From positions 1 through 7,277 of the forward strand of contig JACZXN010000077.1 in the NCBI GenBank assembly GCA_022571575.1: a DNA stretch of 7,277 bases, in the 5' to 3' direction. The notes beneath the pieces are model-generated. The model saw only the letters and a list, made by a program, of their open reading frames with translations, did no database searches and was not told the DNA's origin. The position numbers were made by a program, and so were the translations under genes. The stretch's first letter is position 1, and each line of letters begins with the position of its first letter. This stretch comes from Chloroflexota bacterium (lineage in GTDB: Bacteria; Chloroflexota; Dehalococcoidia; UBA3495). Below, one piece after another: positions 1 through 5,529 of the stretch.

Positions 1-827
1 ACGGCGGCGAGCCGGTGGTTGAAGTCTCCGGAGAGGGCGCCGGTGAGCTCGGTACGGGGCGGGACAACCTGGTCCACCGGTCCATGGAGTTTCTGTTCCA
101 CGAGGCCGGTGAGGAAATGCCCGTGGTCCGCATCCGGTGCGAGAACGACATTCCCCTGGCTCGGGGCATGGGCAGCAGCGCCGCGGCCATCGCCGGGGGC
201 CTGGTGGCGGCCAACGCCATCTGTTCAAGGGCTTTTCCGGACCGGAATTTCACGGCCAACGACCTGCTGGAGATGGCGGCCACCATCGAAGGGCACCCGG
301 ACAACGTCGCCGCCGCGGTGATGGGCGGGATGCAGCTGGTGGTCGTGGACCACACGGAAGACGGCCGGAAGCTCTACACCGTGCCGGTGAACGTTCCTCC
401 GGGGTTGCGCGCCGTGGTCTTCGTTCCCGACGTTAGGATCGCCACCGAAGACGCACGGGCCGTTCTCCCGGACAAGATACCCATGGCCGACGCGGTGCAT
501 AACATGGGCCGCGTTGGGCTTCTGGTGGCCAGTATGGCCACAAACCACCTGGAGTATCTGGCCATCGCCACCCAGGACCGGCTGCACCAGCCCTACCGTC
601 AACCGCTGTTCCCCGCCATGAAGGTGATCTTCAAGGCCGCCCTGGATGCGGGCGCATTGGGGGTTTTCCTATCCGGCAGCGGTTCCACCATCCTGGCCTT
701 GACCCAGGGGAGGGAGATGACGGTGGCCTATGAGATGGCGGAAGCAGCCCGCCAGGCTTGCGTTGAGGGCAATGTCCGCGTCACCCAGCCCACGGTGCGC
801 GGCGCCCACCTGAGCACCCCGGAATAA
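1..827 (+). CDS. thrB: Homoserine kinase, 3' portion (N-terminus outside window)
   Basis: This GHMP-family kinase phosphorylates L-homoserine with ATP to O-phosphohomoserine, the step before threonine synthase, in the cytoplasm. The frame is open from base 3 to a TAA at 825-827, giving 274 visible residues. The usual ~300-residue length implies about 40 N-terminal residues, including GHMP motif 1, lie upstream. Visible signatures are the ATP-binding glycine loop PLARGMGSSAA (about bases 153-185), the homoserine-kinase segment EGHPDN (288-305), and the C-terminal GHMP motif GVFLSGSGST (about 660-690). These identify homoserine kinase rather than mevalonate or shikimate kinases of the same superfamily. 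lysC begins 48 bp downstream on the same strand, consistent with one aspartate-pathway transcript. A hom gene upstream would be expected but cannot be seen. The internal GTG at 15 is not a believable start because homology-like sequence continues upstream of it. Confidence 0.93.
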   Translation, partial: GGEPVVEVSGEGAGELGTGRDNLVHRSMEFLFHEAGEEMPVVRIRCENDIPLARGMGSSAAAIAGGLVAANAICSRAFPDRNFTANDLLEMAATIEGHPDNVAAAVMGGMQLVVVDHTEDGRKLYTVPVNVPPGLRAVVFVPDVRIATEDARAVLPDKIPMADAVHNMGRVGLLVASMATNHLEYLAIATQDRLHQPYRQPLFPAMKVIFKAALDAGALGVFLSGSGSTILALTQGREMTVAYEMAEAARQACVEGNVRVTQPTVRGAHLSTPE

Positions 828-834
828 ATCCGAC

Positions 835-908
835 ATCATGCCACCTGTAGTCCACAAATACGGCGGGTCCCCATCATGGCTCTCGTAGTCCATAAATACG
901 GCGGGTCA
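835..908 (+). repeat. Imperfect tandem duplication of the lysC 5' end
   Basis: Bases 835-869 and 873-907 align with a 38-bp period and match at 30 of 35 positions. The longest exact run is 14 bp (856-869). Copy 2 is the real lysC start. Copy 1 has its own ATG at 838 and reads MPPVVHKYGGSPSWLS, then stops at TAG 886-888 inside lysC, in a different frame. The shared residues VVHKYGGS are the conserved aspartate-kinase N-terminus, and within that stretch both nucleotide differences (CAC/CAT, TCC/TCA) are silent. Neither ATG has a strong Shine-Dalgarno sequence. Confidence 0.9.
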
Positions 909-2102
909 TCCATGGGCGACGCCGCGATGATCCAGAACGTGGCCCGCCGCATCGCCGAGGTGAGAGAGAGCGGGACCGGCGTGGTGGCCGTGGTTTCCGC
1001 CATGGGCGACTCCACCGACGAGTTGATCGAGCTGGCCCATTCTGTTTCCGACCATCCCAATCCCAGGGAGTTGGACCTGCTGCTCTCCACCGGCGAGTTG
1101 GTGTCCTGCACGCTGTTGACCATGGCTCTGGGGGACCTGGGTCAGGAGGCGGTTAGCCTCACCGGTTCCCAGGCGGGGATCCATACGGACACCAGCCACG
1201 GCCGGGCCCGGATCGACCGGGTGGACACGGCCCGGATGCAGAAAGAGTTGGCAGAGGGCCGCATCGTCGTGGTGGCGGGATTCCAAGGGATCACCGAAGA
1301 CGAGGACATAACCACCCTGGGGCGGGGTGGCTCCGATACCACGGCGGTGGCCCTGGCGGCGGCGCTGGAGGCCGACCGGTGCGAGATATACACCGACGTG
1401 GACGGCATCTACACCGCGGACCCCAAGATCGTCCCAGAGGCCCGCAAGCTGGACGAGATCGGCTATGAGGAGATGCTGGAACTGGCCAACTACGGGGCCA
1501 AGATGAACCCGCGGTCCATCGAACTGGCTGCGGTTTTCAAAGTGCCCATATACGTGGCTTCCAGTTTCAACCATACTCCGGGAACACTGATACACGGCAA
1601 TGCGGACAAGAAAAAGATGGAAAACAGAATCAAAGTAACGGGTATAGCCTGCACCACCAACGTGGCCAAGATCACCGTGCGCAGCGTTCCGGACCGTCCC
1701 GGCGTGGCCGCCGCCCTGTTTGAGCCCCTGGCCCAGTCCGGGATCAGCGTGGACACCATCGTCCAGAACACCAGCGAGGACCGGACCACCGACATCAGCT
1801 TCACCGTCAGCGGCACCGATCTGCCGGCCGCCCTGGCCAAGGTCGAGGTATGGACCAAGGAGATCGGCGCCGCCGGCCTGGTCAGCGAGGCTAACCTGGC
1901 GGCGGTGAGCGTCGTCGGTTCCGGGATGCAGCACACCCCGGGCTATGCCTCGCGCATGTTCCGGGTGCTGGCCGACGGCAACGTGAACATAGACATGATC
2001 ACCACCTCCGAGATCCGCATATCCTGCATCATCAAGGAAGAGCAGGCCGAGGAAGCGGTGAGGCTGCTGCACCGGGGCTTTCGATTGGACGAGCCAGAGT
2101 AG
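876..2102 (+). CDS. lysC: Aspartate kinase, monofunctional, two C-terminal ACT domains
   Basis: It phosphorylates L-aspartate with ATP to 4-aspartyl phosphate, the first committed step towards lysine, threonine, methionine and diaminopimelate. The 408-residue length is typical of monofunctional enzymes. The kinase domain covers about residues 1-240: KYGGSSM at 7-13, GELVSC at 73-78, FQGITEDEDITTLGRGGSDT at 136-155, and DVDGIYTADPK at 174-184. Two ACT regulatory domains follow at about 265-335 (VPDRPGVAAALF) and 343-405 (VGSGMQHTPGYASRMF, SEIRISCII). This architecture resembles the lysine/threonine-inhibited Corynebacterium-type enzyme, so feedback by lysine is likely but inferred. The ATG at 876 is chosen because it gives the canonical N-terminus MALVVHKYGGSS. 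The preceding sequence has only a weak GGCGGG. Diverged copies of the gene's own start and end flank it. Met248 (ATG at 1617) sits where the beta-subunit start lies in Corynebacterium. Confidence 0.96.
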   Translation: MALVVHKYGGSSMGDAAMIQNVARRIAEVRESGTGVVAVVSAMGDSTDELIELAHSVSDHPNPRELDLLLSTGELVSCTLLTMALGDLGQEAVSLTGSQAGIHTDTSHGRARIDRVDTARMQKELAEGRIVVVAGFQGITEDEDITTLGRGGSDTTAVALAAALEADRCEIYTDVDGIYTADPKIVPEARKLDEIGYEEMLELANYGAKMNPRSIELAAVFKVPIYVASSFNHTPGTLIHGNADKKKMENRIKVTGIACTTNVAKITVRSVPDRPGVAAALFEPLAQSGISVDTIVQNTSEDRTTDISFTVSGTDLPAALAKVEVWTKEIGAAGLVSEANLAAVSVVGSGMQHTPGYASRMFRVLADGNVNIDMITTSEIRISCIIKEEQAEEAVRLLHRGFRLDEPE

Positions 2103-2151
2103 CCTGGTGGACGAGCCAGAATAGCCCGTTGGACGGACCAACCTGGATTTC
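2086..2151 (+). repeat. 22-bp-period repeat spanning the lysC stop codon
   Basis: Unit A (2086-2107) and unit B (2108-2129) match at 19 of 22 positions. A third unit from 2130 keeps only the TGGACG core and a CCA three bases further on. Unit A holds the last lysC codons, DEPE then TAG. Unit B, in another frame, again reads VDEPE then TAG (2122-2124), with GAG/GAA as a silent difference. The third unit also forms a small perfect inverted repeat GTTGG-ACGGA-CCAAC (2128-2142). It lies in the 79-bp gap before the glycosyltransferase gene. Confidence 0.85.
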
Positions 2152-2181
2152 CCGGCCCTCAGCCCATAGGGAGCAGGCCCC

Positions 2182-2898
2182 TTGCCTCAGCCATTTCTGT
2201 CGATCGTGATTCCGGTGTTCAACGAAGAGACGCGGATCTCGGACACTCTCTTCCAGGTGATTGAATACCTGGCGGCCCAGGATTACCAGTGGGAGGTAGT
2301 GGTGGCCGACGACGGCAGCCAGGACCATACCGCCCGGTTGGTGGGCCGGGTGATCGTGGAACACCCAAACGTCCGGATCCTGCGCCTGCCTCACCGGGGC
2401 AAGGGATGGGCGGTGAAGAACGGCATGCTGGCGGCCCAGGGCGAATACCGCCTGTTTTGCGATGCCGACCTGTCGGTCCCCATCACGCAGGTGGAGCGCC
2501 TGCTGCCTCCCCGGGGACCGGGCTCAGACATCGTGTTGGGCTCCAGAGAAGCCCCCGGCTCAGCCCGGATCGGCGAACCGGCGCACCGTCATCTCATGGG
2601 CCGGGTCTTCAACCTGCTGGTGAGCCGGCTGGCTGTGTCCGGCCTGTCCGACACCCAGTGCGGGTTCAAGTGCTTCCGGGGAGAGGTGGCCCAGGACCTC
2701 TTCCGGCGGCAGACCATGGACGGGTTCTCTTTCGACGTCGAATTGCTGTATCTGGCCCGCAAACAGGGGCTGACCTTCGCGGAAGTGGGCGTGGACTGGT
2801 ACTACCGGTCCGAGAGCAAAGTGCGGCCCGTCCGGGACTCCTTGGCCATGACCCTGGACCTGCTGAAGATACGCTGGCGGCACCGTAATCCGGCGTAG
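2182..2898 (+). CDS. Family 2 glycosyltransferase, dolichyl/polyprenyl-phosphate hexosyltransferase-like
   Basis: This is a GT-A fold inverting glycosyltransferase that probably moves a hexose from a nucleotide sugar to a polyprenyl-phosphate carrier. Visible motifs are SIVIPVFNEE at residues 7-16, the nucleotide-binding DDGS at 43-46, GKGWAVKNGM at 73-82, the metal-binding DAD at 94-96 in FCDADLSVPI, DTQCGFKCF at 157-165, and GFSFDVELLYLA at 181-192. This pattern (GKG, DADL, TQCGFK, FDVE) is that of the Alg5/dolichyl-phosphate beta-glucosyltransferase subgroup. The start is TTG at 2182, supported by GGGAG at 2169-2173 with 8 nt spacing; no upstream ATG gives a better N-terminus. At 238 residues it is a bare catalytic domain: no C-terminal membrane helices are visible, only a basic end (RWRHRNPA), so membrane contact would be peripheral. 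It is unrelated in pathway to lysC. The sugar donor cannot be assigned from sequence. Confidence 0.9.
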   Translation: MPQPFLSIVIPVFNEETRISDTLFQVIEYLAAQDYQWEVVVADDGSQDHTARLVGRVIVEHPNVRILRLPHRGKGWAVKNGMLAAQGEYRLFCDADLSVPITQVERLLPPRGPGSDIVLGSREAPGSARIGEPAHRHLMGRVFNLLVSRLAVSGLSDTQCGFKCFRGEVAQDLFRRQTMDGFSFDVELLYLARKQGLTFAEVGVDWYYRSESKVRPVRDSLAMTLDLLKIRWRHRNPA

Positions 2899-2959
2899 TC
2901 CTTTTCGTATCGACTCAGCGTGTTGACCCCTGAAACCGGGCGGTACGGCCCCGGAAGCG

Positions 2960-2994
2960 CCGCCGGTTCGAGGCTGTTGGCTCGAAGCCGGCGG
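2960..2994 (+). terminator. Strong stem-loop after the glycosyltransferase gene, possible terminator
   Basis: The arm 2960-2972 pairs with 2981-2994 over 13 base pairs with one bulged G (2987) and an 8-nt loop (GCTGTTGG). It lies 61 nt after the glycosyltransferase stop. The following bases (GAATCTCAATATTCC) are not a proper U-tract, so it may be a weak or factor-assisted terminator, or a 3'-end stabilising structure. Confidence 0.5.
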
Positions 2995-3023
2995 GAATCT
3001 CAATATTCCACGTATTTTAGGGC

Positions 3024-3060
3024 TTGACCTTTGGCGTGGCGATAGTGTAACTACTAGTTA
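3024..3060 (+). promoter_or_regulatory. Putative sigma70 promoter with overlapping inverted repeat
   Basis: TTGACC (3024-3029) is followed after 16 bp by TGTAAC (3046-3051), matching the -35 consensus at 5/6 and the -10 consensus at 4/6. The -10 region is overlapped by the inverted repeat TAACT-ACT-AGTTA (3048-3060), a possible operator. The nearest downstream gene on this strand is the TPR protein at 3236, implying a leader of roughly 175 nt. Confidence 0.45.
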
Positions 3061-3152
3061 GATACCAGGCACAAACCGAGCCTCGGCAGATCACTGGCCG
3101 GCCGGTTAACGATCGGCCCTATCGGCATATCGCGTTCAATAGCAATCAAATT

Positions 3153-3164
3153 TTTCGCGCGAAA
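3153..3164. promoter_or_regulatory. Perfect 12-bp palindrome TTTCGCGCGAAA
   Basis: TTTCGCGCGAAA equals its own reverse complement. It sits in the leader of the TPR gene between the putative promoter and the start codon. A dimeric regulator site is possible; no known regulator is assigned. Confidence 0.35.
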
Positions 3165-3235
3165 CCTTGGCGGACTCAACGTAGCCTCTCCAAGGAGTCC
3201 GGTCAACGGGTATGCGGCGCCGGGCGGGAGACGGA

Positions 3236-4072
3236 ATGGACTCGGAAGCTATACAGACACCCGGCAGCATCCGGTTGAAGCGAAACCTCGACCGAGAGGC
3301 GGTGACCCTGGCTCTTAATGGGGAGTGGGAGCGCGCCACCGAGGTCAACAAGGCCATCTTGGAGCTGTTCCCCAACGAGGTTGAGGCCATGAACCGCCTG
3401 GTAAAGGCGCTGATTGAGGTGGGTAGCTACCTGGAAGCCCGGGTTGTATTGGACCGGGTCTGTGAGGTGGCCCCATACAACAACATCGCCAAGAAGAACC
3501 GGGCCCGGCTGGACCAGTTGACCGCCGATCCGGACTCGGTTAAAGCTGGCGCGGGCGATTCTCGCACCGGCAAACGGGCCAAGAAAACCGCCGGAGCGCC
3601 GCATATGTTCATTGAAGAAAGCGGCAAATCGAGCATCACCGTCCTGCGGAACACGGGAGGGAGCAAGGCTGTGGTCCACGTTGCGCCCAGTGACCGGGTC
3701 GTCCTGTCTCCGGAAAAAAATACGGTGACCGTCCGGACATTGGACGGGCATCTATTGGGTCAGGTGGAGCCCAGATTGGGCAAGAGGCTGGCCGGGCTGA
3801 TGGACGGGGGGAATAAGTACACCGCTGCCGTCGTGGCGGTGAACGAAGAGGGGGTCTCGGTGATCATCCGGGAGACCTTCAAACACCGCGATCTGCAGAA
3901 CATCTGCTCCTTCCCCACCAAGGTCCCCACCCAGGACAAGGAAGAAGACCAGGTATTCCACGATGAGGCAGCGGCCCCGATCACGCGGGAAGAAGACGCG
4001 GACGATGATGACGAAGAAGAGAACATCATCGATGAAGACGAGATTGACACCGGCTGGTCCGAGGACGAGTGA
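3236..4072 (+). CDS. TPR protein with HIRAN-like domain and acidic C-terminal tail, function unknown
   Basis: I do not recognise a named gene. With the ATG at 3236 the protein has 278 residues. Residues about 20-93 form two TPR-like helical pairs (NGEWERATEVNKAILELFPN, then VGSYLEARVVLDRVCEVAPYN). Residues 100-122 are a basic flexible linker (TGKRAKK). Residues about 130-213 look beta-rich and resemble a HIRAN fold: a small-residue NTVTVRTLDGHLLGQV strand pair, then LGKRLAGLMDGGNKYTAAVV. The last 28 residues are strongly acidic (EEDADDDDEEEN, then IIDEDEID, SEDE). There is no signal peptide or membrane segment, so it is probably cytoplasmic. The start at 3236 is preferred because GGGAG (3226-3230) lies 5 nt before it. 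The in-frame ATG at 3212 would add MRRRAGDG but has only a distant AAGGAG. It has its own apparent promoter and converges on the pilin operon. A nucleic-acid-associated or chaperone-like role is a guess. Confidence 0.85.
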   Translation: MDSEAIQTPGSIRLKRNLDREAVTLALNGEWERATEVNKAILELFPNEVEAMNRLVKALIEVGSYLEARVVLDRVCEVAPYNNIAKKNRARLDQLTADPDSVKAGAGDSRTGKRAKKTAGAPHMFIEESGKSSITVLRNTGGSKAVVHVAPSDRVVLSPEKNTVTVRTLDGHLLGQVEPRLGKRLAGLMDGGNKYTAAVVAVNEEGVSVIIRETFKHRDLQNICSFPTKVPTQDKEEDQVFHDEAAAPITREEDADDDDEEENIIDEDEIDTGWSEDE

Positions 4073-4104
4073 ACCCGCCTTACCGCCCCCATGACCCCGG
4101 CGCT

Positions 4105-4144
4105 GCTTGGACCCAGGCGGGCTTGGACTGGGGCGTGCTTGGAC
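4105..4144. repeat. 16-bp-period short tandem repeat between convergent genes
   Basis: GCTTGGAC occurs three times at exactly 16-bp spacing (4105, 4121, 4137), with partly similar second halves (CCAGGCGG, TGGGGCGT, TATCGAAG). The array fills the 71-bp gap between the TPR gene stop and the pilin operon end, and runs into the last gene's stop codon (CTA at 4144-4146). CCCAG (4112-4116) and CTGGG (4128-4132) can pair, but I see no U-tract, so a bidirectional terminator is not supported. Confidence 0.65.
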
Positions 4145-5529
4145 TATCGAAGGCTCCAGGTATTGATGATTCCGTTCTGGTCGCCGATCCACAGTTGCAG
4201 CGCGATGACCACGGTGTTGCCCTCGTCGTCGGTGGCCGTCACGTCGTAGACGTCTTTCACCGACACCAAGGCCGTGGGCCAGCTATATCTGTCCTCGGAG
4301 AATGACCCGCCGCCGAAGTCCACCAGAAGATCGCTCCAGTAATTCCCCTGGGTGATGGTGGCGGTGGTGGAGAAAATGAGGGTTTTGGCCGTGCCGGAAG
4401 CCACCGGGACGTCTGGGCCGAAGTTCCAGGTTAGCCGCTGACGGTCGACCTGGCTGACCTGGTGAAACTGTGATGGGGCGTCGGTGATGTCTCCGGTGAG
4501 GCTGGTGGAAAGGTAGGAAAAGCCCACCGGCAGTAGGTCGATGAACCCGGCGATGGTCAGGTCTTCGGTACCGATGTTGTCCACCTTGATGGTGAAGTCG
4601 ATGTCGAAGGTATAGGTATAAGGAGTGGTGCTGGTGTCGGTTGACACAAGAACCGCGGATTGCACGCTCTTGCTCACCACTACCGCTTCGCCGGGGCACA
4701 GGCCGGCGCCGGGGCCTATCTGGACGATGGCCGTTTTGCCGCTCCTGGTCTTGTTTCCGCCGGGCACAACCTGTACCTCATTGCAGTAGGCGCCGGGGTT
4801 CACACTGGTGACTGCGGTGAAGGTAAGGGTGACCGCCTCGCCCGGCTCGATGGAGGTGCCCGAAGCCATGTCCCACTCTATCTCGCTTCCCGTGGGACAT
4901 GGACCGTCATCGGGGACTATGGTCTGAGGGTCCATTCCTGGCAGGGTCAACTGGTCTGCGGGGGCGCTGCAATCGTAGGAGAACCCCGGAGGCAGAGTCT
5001 CTTCGATCTGATTCAGAGTGGTGGCGGTGCTGTCCCGGTTGATCACCGTGATGGTGTAGGTGATGGAATCGCCGCCATTGGGATTGGGGTCTGACACGGT
5101 TTTCGAGGTCTGGAAGTTCCTGTTGCTGTAGGAAGAGATTGGCGGGATGGTGATCAGAGGATTTCCCAGCGCGTCGGTGGTCGAATCGGGAGGCAGGGTT
5201 GGCTGCTGGGCCACCCTGATGGTGATGCTCTTACCGCAGGGGTCCACAGTCTCAGTGGACGTGGCGCCCGAGGGGTCGTCGGGGTCGATGTTGTCCGCCA
5301 GCCAATTGGTCCAGCGTGTGCTGTCCGCCAGCAGGTAACTGAGGTACTCCGCCACCGCCAGGCCGCAGTATTGCCGGTGCACGATGCCGGTCTTCACCCG
5401 GGCGTCGATGCTGGTGTTCTGGGCCAGGTTCAACGACGCCGTGATGAGGGGTACGGAGAAAAGCAGAAACCCCAGCGCGGTCAGGATGGCTATGCCGCCC
5501 CGTTGCCCATTCAAGCTGGACCGGATCAA
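4144..5529 (-). CDS. GspK/PilX-like pilus protein with two DUF11 repeats
   Basis: The N-terminus resembles PilX/GspK-type minor pilins: a short basic leader ending in QRGG, a hydrophobic helix at about residues 13-32, then a polar helix ending in RQYCGLAVAEYL, like the RQxAxxAAE segment of that family. Position +5 after the glycine is not Glu, as in GspK. Two DUF11-type beta domains follow, at about 141-270 and 283-425. They share landmarks: ETLPPGFSY/DLLPVGFSY, IEWDM/LTWNF, IEPGEAVTLTF/VASGTAKTLIF, and NPGAYCNEV/TQGNYWSDL. Such domains are common in exported surface proteins. No C-terminal anchor or sorting signal is visible. The start is TTG at 5529-5527, supported by GAGG 8 nt upstream, and it overlaps the preceding gene's TGA as TTGA, so translation is probably coupled. 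As the last gene of an I-J-K-ordered set it may cap a type IV pilus or pseudopilus and act as an adhesin. That role is inferred; alternatively it is a secreted wall protein assembled with the pilins. Confidence 0.82.
   Translation of the reverse strand: MIRSSLNGQRGGIAILTALGFLLFSVPLITASLNLAQNTSIDARVKTGIVHRQYCGLAVAEYLSYLLADSTRWTNWLADNIDPDDPSGATSTETVDPCGKSITIRVAQQPTLPPDSTTDALGNPLITIPPISSYSNRNFQTSKTVSDPNPNGGDSITYTITVINRDSTATTLNQIEETLPPGFSYDCSAPADQLTLPGMDPQTIVPDDGPCPTGSEIEWDMASGTSIEPGEAVTLTFTAVTSVNPGAYCNEVQVVPGGNKTRSGKTAIVQIGPGAGLCPGEAVVVSKSVQSAVLVSTDTSTTPYTYTFDIDFTIKVDNIGTEDLTIAGFIDLLPVGFSYLSTSLTGDITDAPSQFHQVSQVDRQRLTWNFGPDVPVASGTAKTLIFSTTATITQGNYWSDLLVDFGGGSFSEDRYSWPTALVSVKDVYDVTATDDEGNTVVIALQLWIGDQNGIINTWSLR

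Larger units (their letters stand above)
2899..3235. other. Intergenic region with regulatory-looking structure
   Basis: No credible coding frame is visible in these 337 bases, and the stretch around 3000-3060 and 3140-3156 is more AT-rich than the flanking genes. It holds a hairpin (2960-2994), a sigma70-like promoter (3024-3051), a short inverted repeat over its -10 region, a perfect palindrome (3153-3164), and an AAGGAG (3192-3197) that is too far (14 nt) from the ATG at 3212 to be an ideal ribosome-binding site. The layout fits the end of the glycosyltransferase transcript followed by a dedicated, possibly repressed, promoter for the TPR gene. Confidence 0.7.

Noticed and set aside
838..888. 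Amino-acid attenuator leader peptide for lysC
   Set aside because: The 16-residue peptide has one Lys and no Thr run, and no terminator hairpin pair follows; its sequence is explained by duplication of the lysC start.
876..1050. lysC as a pseudogene or frameshifted from the ATG at 838
   Set aside because: The frame from 876 gives a complete canonical N-terminus and full-length enzyme, so no frameshift needs to be invoked.
906..2141. 411-codon open frame antisense to lysC
   Set aside because: It mirrors the codon structure of a clearly identified aspartate kinase in GC-rich DNA; its protein is rich in H, G and V without recognisable motifs.
2289..2888. 199-codon plus-strand frame inside the glycosyltransferase
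   Set aside because: Pro/Gly/Arg-rich out-of-frame shadow of a gene with intact GT2 motifs.
2899..3235. Small RNA or riboswitch in the intergenic region
   Set aside because: A hairpin and promoter are visible, but no known riboswitch core or tRNA-like fold could be recognised.
3203..3751. 182-codon minus-strand frame opposite the TPR gene
   Set aside because: It overlaps a well-supported coding frame, lacks motifs, and its start has no ribosome-binding site.
4660..5094. 144-codon plus-strand frame opposite the DUF11 gene
   Set aside because: The minus frame has two recognisable repeated domains; this one has none.
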